From an uncultured Dorea sp. (GTDB taxonomy: Bacteria > Bacillota_A > Clostridia > Lachnospirales > Lachnospiraceae), in contig CAOKJI010000001.1 of the NCBI GenBank assembly GCA_948468495.1, positions 1 through 22,722 of the forward strand: a stretch of 22,722 nucleotides of DNA. Direction: 5' to 3'. The notes under the pieces are model-generated. The model did no database searches, was not told where the DNA came from, and saw nothing but the letters and a program-made list of their open reading frames with translations. The number at the start of each line of letters is the position of its first letter. Positions within the stretch are counted from its first letter, which is position 1. A program made the translations under genes and the position numbers. Positions 1-7,556 of this stretch are shown here, piece after piece.

Positions 1-18
1 CTGCTTATGAAGACTTGG

Positions 19-40
19 ATGCGCAGGCATTCCTGCGCAT
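19..40. repeat. Inverted repeat (hairpin) in left flank
   Basis: A perfect 9-bp inverted repeat, ATGCGCAGG and CCTGCGCAT, is separated by 4 bases. Neither strand has a T-rich tail directly after it, so it is not an obvious intrinsic terminator. Its function is unknown. It lies in the gene-free left end of the window, outside the transcription unit that ends near 247. Confidence 0.5.
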
Positions 41-105
41 TCTAGTCGGAGTTAGCAGTTAGTTCGCTGGAGTGTTGCCCAGCTTTGCGCAATAGGACAC
101 GCTGG

Positions 106-157
106 TTCCGGCAGGCAGCCCCATCCGCACAGATGGAAATTATTTCCGGCAGGCAGC
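106..157. repeat. Short direct repeat in left flank
   Basis: The 14-base word TTCCGGCAGGCAGC occurs at 106-119 and again at 144-157. Both copies are followed by related sequence containing CCGCACAG and GGAA, giving an imperfect unit of about 38 bp. I see no gene in bases 1-193. The repeat could be the start of a longer array beyond the left edge or a remnant of local duplication. Confidence 0.45.
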
Positions 158-193
158 TCTGGGCCGCACAGGCGGAATTATTTTATACGTGAT

Positions 194-226
194 AAAAGCC
201 TGAAATCTTACCGACTTCAGGCTTTT
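194..226. terminator. Intrinsic terminator after fliD-fliS-fliT unit
   Basis: An 11-bp perfect stem (AAAAGCCTGAA and TTCAGGCTTTT) with an 11-base loop lies 20 bp beyond the stop of the FliT-like gene. The A-tract and T-tract at the stem base suit termination from either side. It most plausibly ends the minus-strand fliD operon, and the plus-strand tail CTTAATTCTATTTT could also serve a gene entering from the left. Confidence 0.7.
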
Positions 227-246
227 CTTAATTCTATTTTCCGGTT

Positions 247-660
247 CTATGATATTTTTTGATAGAAGGAATCCTTCCCGGCTAGTTTCTGATTGATTGC
301 CTTATCCATGCTGATTGTCCGGTTTAATACCTGCGTCATCTGTTTGCTGAGTTCCACAATCTTCCCGGCTTCAAAAGAATCCGGCTGATGCGTATCCTCC
401 CCTGCAAGCCAGCTTCTAAGTCTCAATCCCTCTTCGGCTTCCGTCGACCCGAGAATCAGACGAATCTCTTCTTTGGTCTCACTGGTACGCTCCATCTCAT
501 CCTGCCGCATCTTCATAAGAAGCTGCGCCGACTCCTGATCATTTCTTGACAATGCCTCTCCCAGTTCTTTCGTCAGCCTTTCTATCTCAACCATCCGGAC
601 GCAATTCCTCTGGACCCGTCTTAATATCTCCGACAAAAGTTCATCTTTTCTCTGATCCAT
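247..660 (-). CDS. FliT-like flagellar chaperone (tentative)
   Basis: This encodes a 137-residue, charged, largely helical protein without a signal peptide or membrane segment. It starts at ATG behind a strong AGGAGGGG ribosome binding site and follows fliS by 12 bp. Its position as third gene after fliD and fliS, its size and its coiled-coil character fit a FliT-type export chaperone, which in known systems binds FliD or export components until secretion. I recognise no diagnostic motif, so the name rests mainly on gene order. An FlgN-type chaperone is an alternative. It is the last gene before the hairpin at 194-226. Confidence 0.55.
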   Translation of the reverse strand: MDQRKDELLSEILRRVQRNCVRMVEIERLTKELGEALSRNDQESAQLLMKMRQDEMERTSETKEEIRLILGSTEAEEGLRLRSWLAGEDTHQPDSFEAGKIVELSKQMTQVLNRTISMDKAINQKLAGKDSFYQKIS

Positions 661-672
661 ATCCCCTCCTGA

Positions 673-1044
673 CTATACGGCCGCAGTCTTACTTGCTTCT
701 CTGAAAGCGTCTCTCAATTCCGCCACAAGCGGCTTCAATTCCTGGATTACAGCAGTGTTTCTTCCAGCCTGCAGTCTGCTGAGTTCATACTGGAAAAATT
801 CATACATTCTCCGAAGCTCATAACTGATCTCATATTCCATATTCAGCGTCTGCTCTAAATAATGCACGATATCCTTCGAGCGCTGGACTGACTTATCGAA
901 GGAATCATAATTCTCATCCTCCAGCGCCATCTGCGCTCTGGTAAGGCGCTTAATGAGTTCGTCATAAAGAAGCAACAGCATCTCTCCATGTGTCATCGTA
1001 TTAACAGACTGCATTTTGTACTGTTCATATCCATTCTGATACAT
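673..1044 (-). CDS. fliS: Flagellin export chaperone FliS
   Basis: FliS is a cytoplasmic four-helix chaperone that binds the C-terminus of flagellin and prevents its premature polymerisation. The protein opens with MYQNGYEQYK, the family's characteristic N-terminus, followed by the LLLLYDELIKRL helix. I place the start at ATG 1044 (123 residues, close to the family norm) because GAAGAAGGG lies 7 bases upstream. The frame is open further to a TTG at 1080, but that start would overlap fliD, adds 12 Lys-rich residues and has no ribosome binding site. Fliding into place 19 bp after fliD, it is presumably co-transcribed with fliD. Confidence 0.92.
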   Translation of the reverse strand: MYQNGYEQYKMQSVNTMTHGEMLLLLYDELIKRLTRAQMALEDENYDSFDKSVQRSKDIVHYLEQTLNMEYEISYELRRMYEFFQYELSRLQAGRNTAVIQELKPLVAELRDAFREASKTAAV

Positions 1045-1051
1045 ATCTTTT

Positions 1052-1060
1052 CCCTTCTTC
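1052..1060 (-). promoter_or_regulatory. Ribosome binding site deciding the fliS start
   Basis: GAAGAAGGG on the minus strand lies 7 bases before ATG 1044. No comparable site precedes the TTG at 1080, so translation of fliS most likely begins at 1044. Confidence 0.7.
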
Positions 1061-1063
1061 GGT

Positions 1064-3655
1064 TTAATAGCTTCCGCCAATCTGAGCCAGCCAGCTGCTC
1101 TGGCTGTTCATCTGCGAAATCAGAGTCTCAAGGCTTGTGAATTGTTTAATGTAACGATCTCTCTCCGACTCCAGTCTTGTCTGCAGATTTGTAATCTGTT
1201 TCTTAATCTCTGCAATCTGTTTGTAATAGTAGTTCTCCGTAATGCTGACAGGCGAACTCTCGGAACCTGCCTTACGAATCAGGATACCCTTCGTCTCCCA
1301 GGAGCCCATCGTCTCCACATACTTGCTCATAACATTTTTAAGATTCGTTGCCAGTCCATTGTAGGTCTTTGTAGTCCCATCTGTAGATTCAGTTGCAGTA
1401 AAAAGCTTCTCAACCTTCTCCGGATCACTTGCCAGCGCCGCCCGAAGCTTGGATTCGTCCAGAGACAGCTTTCCGTTATCAGAATAAGAGCTGGATGTGC
1501 TGATTCCAATGTCTGCGAGCGCCTGAATATTGCCTCCGCTGATAACGAAGCGCAAATCACTGCTCAGCGTTCTCAAATCGCTGTCGCCAAAGAGCAGACC
1601 TTCCTTCGCCTTCTCCTCGTAGAGCTTAATCTCATCTTCGCTCAGCTCCTTCTTCTGCTCGCTGGTAAGCGGTACATAGTCGCGGTCCGGCCTGGTTGAT
1701 ACCTCTTTATTCACCTTGGCAATAATCTCATTATACTCTTCTACCATAGACTTAATAGCGTCTACGATGGAATCTGTGTTCACTGACGCATGGATTTCTA
1801 CCGGGTCATAAGTTTCCTTATCCTTTTCCCAGATTGTATTGCCATCCGCATCCTTCTTTACTGTACCGTCATCATTCGTTGCTGCTTTATATCCAAATTC
1901 GCTCTTTACATTAATCGTAAGACCGTCTACGGTAAATGTATTGGCATCCCGGTACAGATCAATCTCTTCGTCAGAACCGGCGTACTTCACAGTCACGATA
2001 GCATCCTGTCCGCGGGCTACTTCTTCGCCTGCATCAGCTTTGTCTTTATTTATACCGAAAATATTTGCAAGCAATTGGTTTCCATTGCTATCGTTTTTAT
2101 CACCAAACGCTATCGCGCCGCTGGCGCCGTTCTCTGTGGATGTAAAGGTAAATTTATCCGTCGCCGGCTGATAACTTACTTCTACGCCAGCCTTCTTGTT
2201 ACTGTTAATTCTCTCCATCAGAGAATTAATCGTATCATCTTCATAAACGTCAATCTGTTCACCATTAATTGTGATGGTTGCATGCTTTCTTGTAATATCA
2301 TTGCCGTCTTCGTCTTTTCCAACCACTTTGTCTGTAAAGGTAACGTCTTTTGTCAATCCCAATTTATCAAGCGCTGTACTCCGGTCCAGCTTATTTGTTG
2401 CGCCGCTCTTAACATTCAGCACGCCGTCTTCTCCAAGAAGCCCATAACTTCCCGAATTTAAGGTAAGCGTTGCGCTTTTGTCAACCACCTTCTTATCTGC
2501 CGTTGACTTGGACACATTAATCGTCTGGAAGCTAATGCTCATATCATCCTGAACAACCTCACCATTCGTGCCAACCTTACCGACCAGAATCCGGCCTTTA
2601 CCAAAAGCGCTGTCCAGTCCTTCCTGCAAGGAAGCTTTTAAGTTCTTAATAAGCTGCTTCTCATCATCCTCTGTTTTAGGCTTTCCATCTACAAACGTTA
2701 CTCCCTTTGACAAGGTTTCCGCGTCAGCAATCCGGATATCCTTCTTAACTCCATTATAAGTAAAGCTCAAAGTCGTGCCGCCAACCTGCTCTGCAAAATT
2801 AATCGGAGTCGTAATCTTATCAATCCCATTCGCTCCTAACTGATAGGTACCCTTATTATCTAGCTGAATCCCGTTCTCCCCAGGCTTATTAAATCCCAGA
2901 TATTCCAACGCTGTACCGCCGGTCACAACATGCGTATCTCCTCCTATACCTTTGAAGGCAAACTGCTGACTGCCATCCCCTGCCTTTTGTGTCGAAATTT
3001 CAAAATGATCTGCAAGAGTCCCGTCTCCGACCTTTTCCTCCGCTAGTAACGTATTAATTGACTTAACTACTTCATCCGCCGTATCATATTTAAGCTTATT
3101 CCCCTTGCTGTCTTCTGTATGGAGGAATACCGTATAAGAATCGCTTCCCACCTTGAACGTTAGCGACTCGCCAATCAGTTCCTTTCTGGACAATGGCTGA
3201 GCCGTATTAATCTTTCCTGTTGACAGAGCAGACTTCTCTCCTGAAGTCATTGCCTTTGAACTCCACTTCGCCTTCTGCGCAAGCTGCTTCACACCCATGA
3301 TGGAAACTGCCTCTGCCGAACTTCCGCTGCCGGACACAGACACATACTTGCTGTTCGTTCCTGTAGTCGTAATATTCGACCTTCCCCAGAATACAGAGCT
3401 GAACAGGTTCGTAGATGATGAAAATGAAGATGTATATTTATTGGCAAATGAAAGCATCAGATTCGTAATGCTCTGAACGGCTGACTGTTTCCATTCAAGT
3501 TGCTGCTTCTTCTGCTGCTGCGCCGTAATCTTACTAGTGGTTCCATAAGTCATACCTTCAATCAGGGTATCTCTGTCCAGTCCGCTGGCCAATCCGCCAT
3601 AACCTCTGATACTGTTAGCTGTTGCGCTGCTTAAACCGCCTATTGTTGTTGACAT
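1064..3655 (-). CDS. fliD: Flagellar filament cap protein FliD (enlarged)
   Basis: FliD (HAP2) caps the growing filament and helps exported flagellin fold. The N-terminus carries the typical GLASGLDRDTLIEGM segment, and the C-terminus has the long coiled-coil ending (AEIKKQITNLQTRLESE, then about 30 residues to SSWLAQIGGSY) that forms the D0/D1 core. At 863 residues it is much longer than the roughly 450-550 of well-studied FliD proteins. The extra length lies in the middle, about residues 130-640, which is Thr/Asp/Lys-rich and would form surface domains. The start is ATG with AAAGGAGA upstream. A sigma-28-like minus-10 box lies about 130 bp upstream, fitting a late (class III) gene. It is first in a fliD-fliS-fliT-like unit. 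Confidence 0.95.
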   Translation of the reverse strand: MSTTIGGLSSATANSIRGYGGLASGLDRDTLIEGMTYGTTSKITAQQQKKQQLEWKQSAVQSITNLMLSFANKYTSSFSSSTNLFSSVFWGRSNITTTGTNSKYVSVSGSGSSAEAVSIMGVKQLAQKAKWSSKAMTSGEKSALSTGKINTAQPLSRKELIGESLTFKVGSDSYTVFLHTEDSKGNKLKYDTADEVVKSINTLLAEEKVGDGTLADHFEISTQKAGDGSQQFAFKGIGGDTHVVTGGTALEYLGFNKPGENGIQLDNKGTYQLGANGIDKITTPINFAEQVGGTTLSFTYNGVKKDIRIADAETLSKGVTFVDGKPKTEDDEKQLIKNLKASLQEGLDSAFGKGRILVGKVGTNGEVVQDDMSISFQTINVSKSTADKKVVDKSATLTLNSGSYGLLGEDGVLNVKSGATNKLDRSTALDKLGLTKDVTFTDKVVGKDEDGNDITRKHATITINGEQIDVYEDDTINSLMERINSNKKAGVEVSYQPATDKFTFTSTENGASGAIAFGDKNDSNGNQLLANIFGINKDKADAGEEVARGQDAIVTVKYAGSDEEIDLYRDANTFTVDGLTINVKSEFGYKAATNDDGTVKKDADGNTIWEKDKETYDPVEIHASVNTDSIVDAIKSMVEEYNEIIAKVNKEVSTRPDRDYVPLTSEQKKELSEDEIKLYEEKAKEGLLFGDSDLRTLSSDLRFVISGGNIQALADIGISTSSSYSDNGKLSLDESKLRAALASDPEKVEKLFTATESTDGTTKTYNGLATNLKNVMSKYVETMGSWETKGILIRKAGSESSPVSITENYYYKQIAEIKKQITNLQTRLESERDRYIKQFTSLETLISQMNSQSSWLAQIGGSY

Positions 3656-3785
3656 ATCAATCTCTCCTTTTTATTAGTATTCTGCGGCGCCCTCCTCACA
3701 AGCTGCTTTCATAAATGCTATGTAAAACACACCTTCAGTGTTATTTCGCCGCGTTTCTACAAATTTAAATTTATCCTGTACTTAT

Positions 3786-3793
3786 TTATCGGC
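3786..3793 (-). promoter_or_regulatory. Sigma-28 (FliA/SigD) minus-10 box for fliD
   Basis: The minus strand reads GCCGATAA, matching the conserved GCCGATA core of sigma-28 promoters. It lies about 130 bp upstream of fliD, and the cluster encodes its own sigma-28. A TAAA occurs upstream, but with a spacer of only 11 bases instead of the usual 14-16, so the minus-35 is weak or non-canonical. Confidence 0.5.
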
Positions 3794-3799
3794 ATATAG

Positions 3800-3805
3800 T
3801 ATACT
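3800..3805 (+). promoter_or_regulatory. Candidate sigma-A minus-10 for the ParA-ComFB operon
   Basis: TATACT lies 48 bp upstream of the TTG start at 3854, in an AT-rich stretch. No good minus-35 hexamer is visible 16-18 bases upstream. It sits beside the opposite-strand sigma-28 box, so the two divergent promoters would overlap. Confidence 0.3.
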
Positions 3806-3841
3806 TTAAATAATAGTTAAATTCGAGTTTTAATTGTGATT

Positions 3842-3846
3842 GGAGG
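3842..3846 (+). promoter_or_regulatory. Ribosome binding site deciding the ParA start
   Basis: GGAGG stands 7 bases before the in-frame TTG at 3854. The alternative GTG at 3836 lies upstream of this site and would translate through it, giving a non-conserved six-residue extension. Confidence 0.8.
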
Positions 3847-3853
3847 AATTATT

Positions 3854-4627
3854 TTGGCTACTATCATCGCTCTTACCAACCAGAAAGGCGGCGTAGGCAA
3901 GACCACTACATCCAGCGCCTTAGCGGCCGGGCTGGTGACATTTTATAATAAAAAAGTACTGGCAATTGATTTAGATCCCCAGGGAAGCCTGGGGTTCAGT
4001 CTTGGACTTGATATTGAGGACTGCAAGACCATCCACGATGTGCTGACAGGACAGGTTCCCATTCAGGCTGCGCTTCAGATGACGGATTACTGCGACGTCA
4101 TAACTTCCAATATTCTTCTTAGCAGCGCGGAACTTGATTTTACTTCTTCTGACAGACAGCTTTTATTAAAGAAAGCCCTTGCCCCTGTCATGGGAAGTTA
4201 TGATTATATTGTCATTGATACTCCGCCCGCGCTGAATATCCTGACGGTGAATGCATACGCTGTAGCAGATCATCTGATTATTCCTATGGCGCCTGAGATT
4301 CTCAGTCTTCTCGGCGTCACCCAGCTGATGGAGACCATTAGTTCCGTTCGTGAAAGTGTGAATCCGAACCTTAATGTACTTGGAATTCTTCTTACTAAGT
4401 TTAACAAACGCACTTTGCTTGCCAGAGAGGTCAAGGAGCTGGCAGAGAATGTAGCTTCCCAGACCGGAACCCGCGTATTTGACACACAGATACGTACAAG
4501 CGTTTCCGTAGCGGAGGCGCCGGCCCATGGTCTCAGCATTTTCGACCATTCGCCCTCCGGCAAACCTACCGAAGATTATAAGCAATTTGTGAATGAGGTC
4601 GTGCATATGACCTCTAAGACGGCATGA
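3854..4627 (+). CDS. ParA/Soj-family ATPase, orphan, ahead of a ComFB protein
   Basis: This is a ParA-type deviant Walker ATPase of 257 residues, a class that positions DNA or protein cargo by forming ATP-dependent dimers on the nucleoid. Starting from TTG 3854, the protein begins MATIIALTNQKGGVGKTT, with the signature lysine K11 and the P-loop K16-T17. LAIDLDPQGS is the Walker A' region and YIVIDTPP the Walker B region. The IALTNQKGGVGKTT start is Soj-like rather than FlhG/MinD-like, and no MinD-type C-terminal amphipathic helix is obvious. There is no ParB gene here. The next gene, 16 bp downstream, encodes a ComFB-domain protein that is the likely partner. I infer a role in placing a cell component, perhaps motility-related, rather than chromosome segregation. 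Confidence 0.9.
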   Translation: MATIIALTNQKGGVGKTTTSSALAAGLVTFYNKKVLAIDLDPQGSLGFSLGLDIEDCKTIHDVLTGQVPIQAALQMTDYCDVITSNILLSSAELDFTSSDRQLLLKKALAPVMGSYDYIVIDTPPALNILTVNAYAVADHLIIPMAPEILSLLGVTQLMETISSVRESVNPNLNVLGILLTKFNKRTLLAREVKELAENVASQTGTRVFDTQIRTSVSVAEAPAHGLSIFDHSPSGKPTEDYKQFVNEVVHMTSKTA

Positions 4628-4643
4628 ACAGGAGGTAATAGTT

Positions 4644-5708
4644 ATGGCCAGAAGAAGTAATAAGACAGCTCATGTTCTGAATCTCATCGCCGGACATGAC
4701 GCTGCTAAGGATAATACAGATAATGCAGGCTCTACTGCGTCGGATAGCGCTGCCGCGTCCAGTGAAGCCGGACATTCCCCGGCTCCCCAGACACATGCTG
4801 CTCCAGCCGCACAGAATATCTCTGTTATTGATACTACGGAAGAAGACCCTGTCGCGGATCTAATCCAGCAGAATTTATCTCATGAATTTCTGACTCCTGA
4901 ATCCCAGGCAGAACCAGGTTCTGCTTCCCAGCAGACTCAGGAATCACACTCCTCGTCAGAACCAGAAGCGGTTCAGGCGCCCGAAGTTCTTTCTGAAACA
5001 GATGTGAAAGCAACTCCGGAACACGAACCTCTTTCTGAGACAGATGCAGAAGCAGCTCCGAAACCTGAAACCCTTTCTGAAGCAGAACCGGATACAGTAC
5101 GGGAGCCCAATGTAACGCCTGCCCCTGAAGCAATACCGGAAGCGCAATCCGTTTCAGAACCAGCTGGGCAGCTGGAATCCGTTCCTGTTGCCGAATCAGC
5201 GCCTGATACTCCTTCGGCAGTTGTTGTCGAACCGGAACCCATTGCCGCTTCAGCGCCGGTTTCTGAGCCGGAACCTGTCGCTGCTGCCGAACCGTCCCCT
5301 GTGCCTGAATCACCTGCTGCAACGAATCCGATTTCTGATCAGGGTGCTTTTGCTGCTGAACCTGTTTCCGCGCCGGAACCTATTGTTGCTTCTGAACCCA
5401 CCCCTGATACAAAGGCGGCGGCTTCAGAACCAGAACCGGAGCCGGATTTTGTCAGACTGAATGTGATGGAAGGTATTGTAAAGGATAAGATTATCTATTT
5501 TATGCGGCAGTTCGACGTCTGTACCTGTGACCGCTGTGTCAATGATACAATTGCCCTGACCATGAATGGATTGCTGCCAAAGTATATTGTAACTACACCG
5601 GCTGCAGTTGATCCTCTTATGAGTTATTATACGAATCGATTGATTTCAGATGTGACTGTCGAAGCCACCAAGGCATGTATTACAGTAAAGGATAATCCCA
5701 GACATTAA
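4644..5708 (+). CDS. Linker-rich protein with C-terminal ComFB domain
   Basis: This 354-residue protein has three parts. Residues 1-20 (MARRSNKTAHVLNLIAG) are basic, then hydrophobic. Residues of about 25-268 are low-complexity and Pro/Glu/Ala/Ser-rich with repeated LSETD and EPEP-type units, so probably disordered. Residues of about 270-354 form a ComFB-like domain (late competence family) with C293-x-C295-xx-C298, followed by NDTIALTMNGLLPKYIVT, very like the CTCQVCQNDVLALSLN region of Bacillus ComFB. ComFB relatives have been reported as cyclic-nucleotide receptors. That is background knowledge, and binding here is unproven. It is translated from ATG behind AGGAGG, 16 bp after the ParA gene, and the operon ends at a terminator. 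The short basic N-terminus resembles peptides by which ParA partners stimulate ATPase activity (inference). Confidence 0.82.
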   Translation: MARRSNKTAHVLNLIAGHDAAKDNTDNAGSTASDSAAASSEAGHSPAPQTHAAPAAQNISVIDTTEEDPVADLIQQNLSHEFLTPESQAEPGSASQQTQESHSSSEPEAVQAPEVLSETDVKATPEHEPLSETDAEAAPKPETLSEAEPDTVREPNVTPAPEAIPEAQSVSEPAGQLESVPVAESAPDTPSAVVVEPEPIAASAPVSEPEPVAAAEPSPVPESPAATNPISDQGAFAAEPVSAPEPIVASEPTPDTKAAASEPEPEPDFVRLNVMEGIVKDKIIYFMRQFDVCTCDRCVNDTIALTMNGLLPKYIVTTPAAVDPLMSYYTNRLISDVTVEATKACITVKDNPRH

Positions 5709-5750
5709 TTCCGAATGCTCATAAGGTTTAACTTCAAAAATTACAAAAGA

Positions 5751-5783
5751 AGAGACTGTGAATCCCTCTCATTCACAGTCTCT
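5751..5783. terminator. Bidirectional intrinsic terminator
   Basis: A 13-bp perfect stem (AGAGACTGTGAAT and ATTCACAGTCTCT) with a 7-base loop is followed on the plus strand by ATTTCTTTT and on the minus strand by TCTTTTGTAATTTTT. It lies between two convergent units: the ParA-ComFB operon (stop at 5708) and the long minus-strand cluster ending with the chemoreceptor (stop at 5847). It should terminate both. Confidence 0.88.
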
Positions 5784-5846
5784 ATTTCTTTTCTATACCC
5801 TCCAGGTACCCCATTATGGCCATTCGGCCGTTTCACACAAGATATA

Positions 5847-7490
5847 TTATCTCAATTTAAACTTATTGGTCTGATTCTGCAGTATGCGTACCTGATTGAA
5901 CAATTCGGAGCTGACCGCTGCGGATTCCTCACTGCTTGCGGAGTTCGTCTGTACCACGTCTGATATCTGTCCGATTCCTTCGGTTACCTGTGCTATGGAC
6001 GCAGCTTCTCCCTTCACTGCCTCGGCAATCGTACCAATCGTATCGTTAGACTTCACAACCAGTTCCAGCGTCTTATTCAGCGTCTCAGATACCTCGCCAA
6101 CAATATGGCTTCCCCTCTCGGCAGCCCGAACGGAATTCTCAATTAACTCCTTGGTTGCCTTCGCCGCCTGATCCGACCGGGAAGCAAGACTGCGAACCTC
6201 ACTGGAAACAACTGCAAATCCCTTTCCTGCCGTACCTGCGCGGGCTGCTTCTACCGCGGCATTGAGCGCAAGTATATTGGTCTGGAAAGCAATATCTTCG
6301 ATAGTTGCAATAATCTTACCAATCTGCTGTGACGCCTGCGTAATATCTTCCATAGCCGCCACCATATGCTTCATCTGCTCGCTGCTTACCGTTACCTGTT
6401 CTCCTGTCAGACGGGCATTTTCCTGCGCATAGGCAGCGTCCTGAACATTCTTTTCTGCGTTCTTCGACAATTCATCCAGGGTTGCATATAATTCTTCCAC
6501 CGCGCTTGCCTGCTCGGTAGCGCCCTGTGCCAGAGACTGCGCGCTGCTTGAGAGCTGCTCCGCATGCCCGGATACCTGACGTTCAGCCTGATTAATATTG
6601 CCAAATGCCCCTGAGATAGTTCGGGTAAAGCTGTCAATGGATTCCTCAATGGACTTAAAGTCTCCGATATACGGCTCCGAAGTATGTACGTCAAAATTGC
6701 CTGAAGACAGCATACCCATAATTCGGTTGATGTCTTCCACATACTTGCGGATTTGCTGCATAGAATCCTTTATCGTAACGACCAAATCTCCCAGCTCGTT
6801 ATTCTCTTTGCGCTCCAGTTCAAGCTCAAGATGTCCCTCCTGCAGCGGTTTCGTCTTCTCCATAATCTGTATAATCGGCTTAATAATTCTTGCCAGAACG
6901 TACTGTACCAGACTTGCCAGACAACCCAATACCAATATGAAGCAGATTCCGGAAATCACCTGCATCACATGTATTGTCTGCTGCATCTCTTCCTTACATA
7001 AGTCATTCTGAGCCGTCACCTCTTCCACAACTTTATCCAGAAGTCCCACAAGAGTTGTCAGATTCCCCTGAATCGTCTTCTGATAATATTCTCTTGCAGC
7101 CTCCGGATCAGTCTTTAACAAATCCAGTACATAGCTGGCCGATTCATGCAGTTCTTTGTGCAATGGCTCTATCTGATCCCTGAGAGCCAGAACATCCGCA
7201 TCCTCTATCTTATCTCCATAAACCCACTGTCCAAGAATACAGGAGGTCGGATCAATACTGCCGCTAAATTCCGTATCTGCATACAGTGCATTGCTAAGGC
7301 CCGCCGCCCATTTATAATGAGCAACCTCTGCGCTCTGAATCCTCTCTAACAATGAATTTGCATCAATACTCTTTTTCTGAGTATCTTTAATTCCGTAAAT
7401 ATTTACGGTAATCAGAATACTGTACAATAGCACAGAGACCAGTGCAAAAAATACACGTATTCCAACCATCGTCTTAATGCCTTTTCGCAT
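5847..7490 (-). CDS. Methyl-accepting chemotaxis protein with extracytoplasmic CZB-like domain
   Basis: This 547-residue transmembrane chemoreceptor has TM1 at about 9-31, an outer sensory region at 35-170, TM2 at about 174-198, a HAMP-like segment near 200-255 and a signalling domain to the C-terminus. The conserved hairpin tip reads [20 protein letters not shown] (about 398-417). The sensor region carries H58-YKW, C84-ILGQW and H111-xxx-H115, the spacing and residues of a chemoreceptor zinc-binding (CZB) domain with its three-His, one-Cys ligand set. It may therefore sense zinc or an oxidant acting on the Cys (inference). No C-terminal CheR-tethering pentapeptide is seen. It is the last gene of the minus-strand series, 66 bp after the metallopeptidase-like gene and before a bidirectional terminator. 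It starts at ATG with AAGGGG upstream. Confidence 0.93.
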   Translation of the reverse strand: MRKGIKTMVGIRVFFALVSVLLYSILITVNIYGIKDTQKKSIDANSLLERIQSAEVAHYKWAAGLSNALYADTEFSGSIDPTSCILGQWVYGDKIEDADVLALRDQIEPLHKELHESASYVLDLLKTDPEAAREYYQKTIQGNLTTLVGLLDKVVEEVTAQNDLCKEEMQQTIHVMQVISGICFILVLGCLASLVQYVLARIIKPIIQIMEKTKPLQEGHLELELERKENNELGDLVVTIKDSMQQIRKYVEDINRIMGMLSSGNFDVHTSEPYIGDFKSIEESIDSFTRTISGAFGNINQAERQVSGHAEQLSSSAQSLAQGATEQASAVEELYATLDELSKNAEKNVQDAAYAQENARLTGEQVTVSSEQMKHMVAAMEDITQASQQIGKIIATIEDIAFQTNILALNAAVEAARAGTAGKGFAVVSSEVRSLASRSDQAAKATKELIENSVRAAERGSHIVGEVSETLNKTLELVVKSNDTIGTIAEAVKGEAASIAQVTEGIGQISDVVQTNSASSEESAAVSSELFNQVRILQNQTNKFKLR

Positions 7491-7556
7491 AAAGATATAT
7501 CCCCTTTCGTTTAATCATACCTGAACGGACATTAGCAGTCCGTATTTAAAAACGGC

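Noticed and set aside
1045..1080. TTG start extending FliS by 12 residues into fliD
   Set aside because: No ribosome binding site precedes it, the added residues are unlike FliS, and the family N-terminus MYQN begins at ATG 1044 with a good site.
1790..2461. Plus-strand open frame of 223 codons
   Set aside because: It is fully antisense to the middle of fliD and shows no protein family features.
3836..3853. GTG start for the ParA gene six codons upstream
   Set aside because: The GGAGG ribosome binding site lies downstream of this GTG and 7 bases before TTG 3854, where the conserved ParA N-terminus begins.
3854..4627. Assigning the ATPase as FlhG/MinD
   Set aside because: The N-terminus IALTNQKGGVGKTT and partner gene are Soj/ParA-like, and there is no flhF neighbour or membrane-targeting C-terminal helix.
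7525..7543. Inverted repeat ACGGAC/GTCCGT between the metallopeptidase and chemoreceptor genes as a terminator
   Set aside because: The stem is only 6 bp with no T-run on the minus strand, so it is too weak to call.
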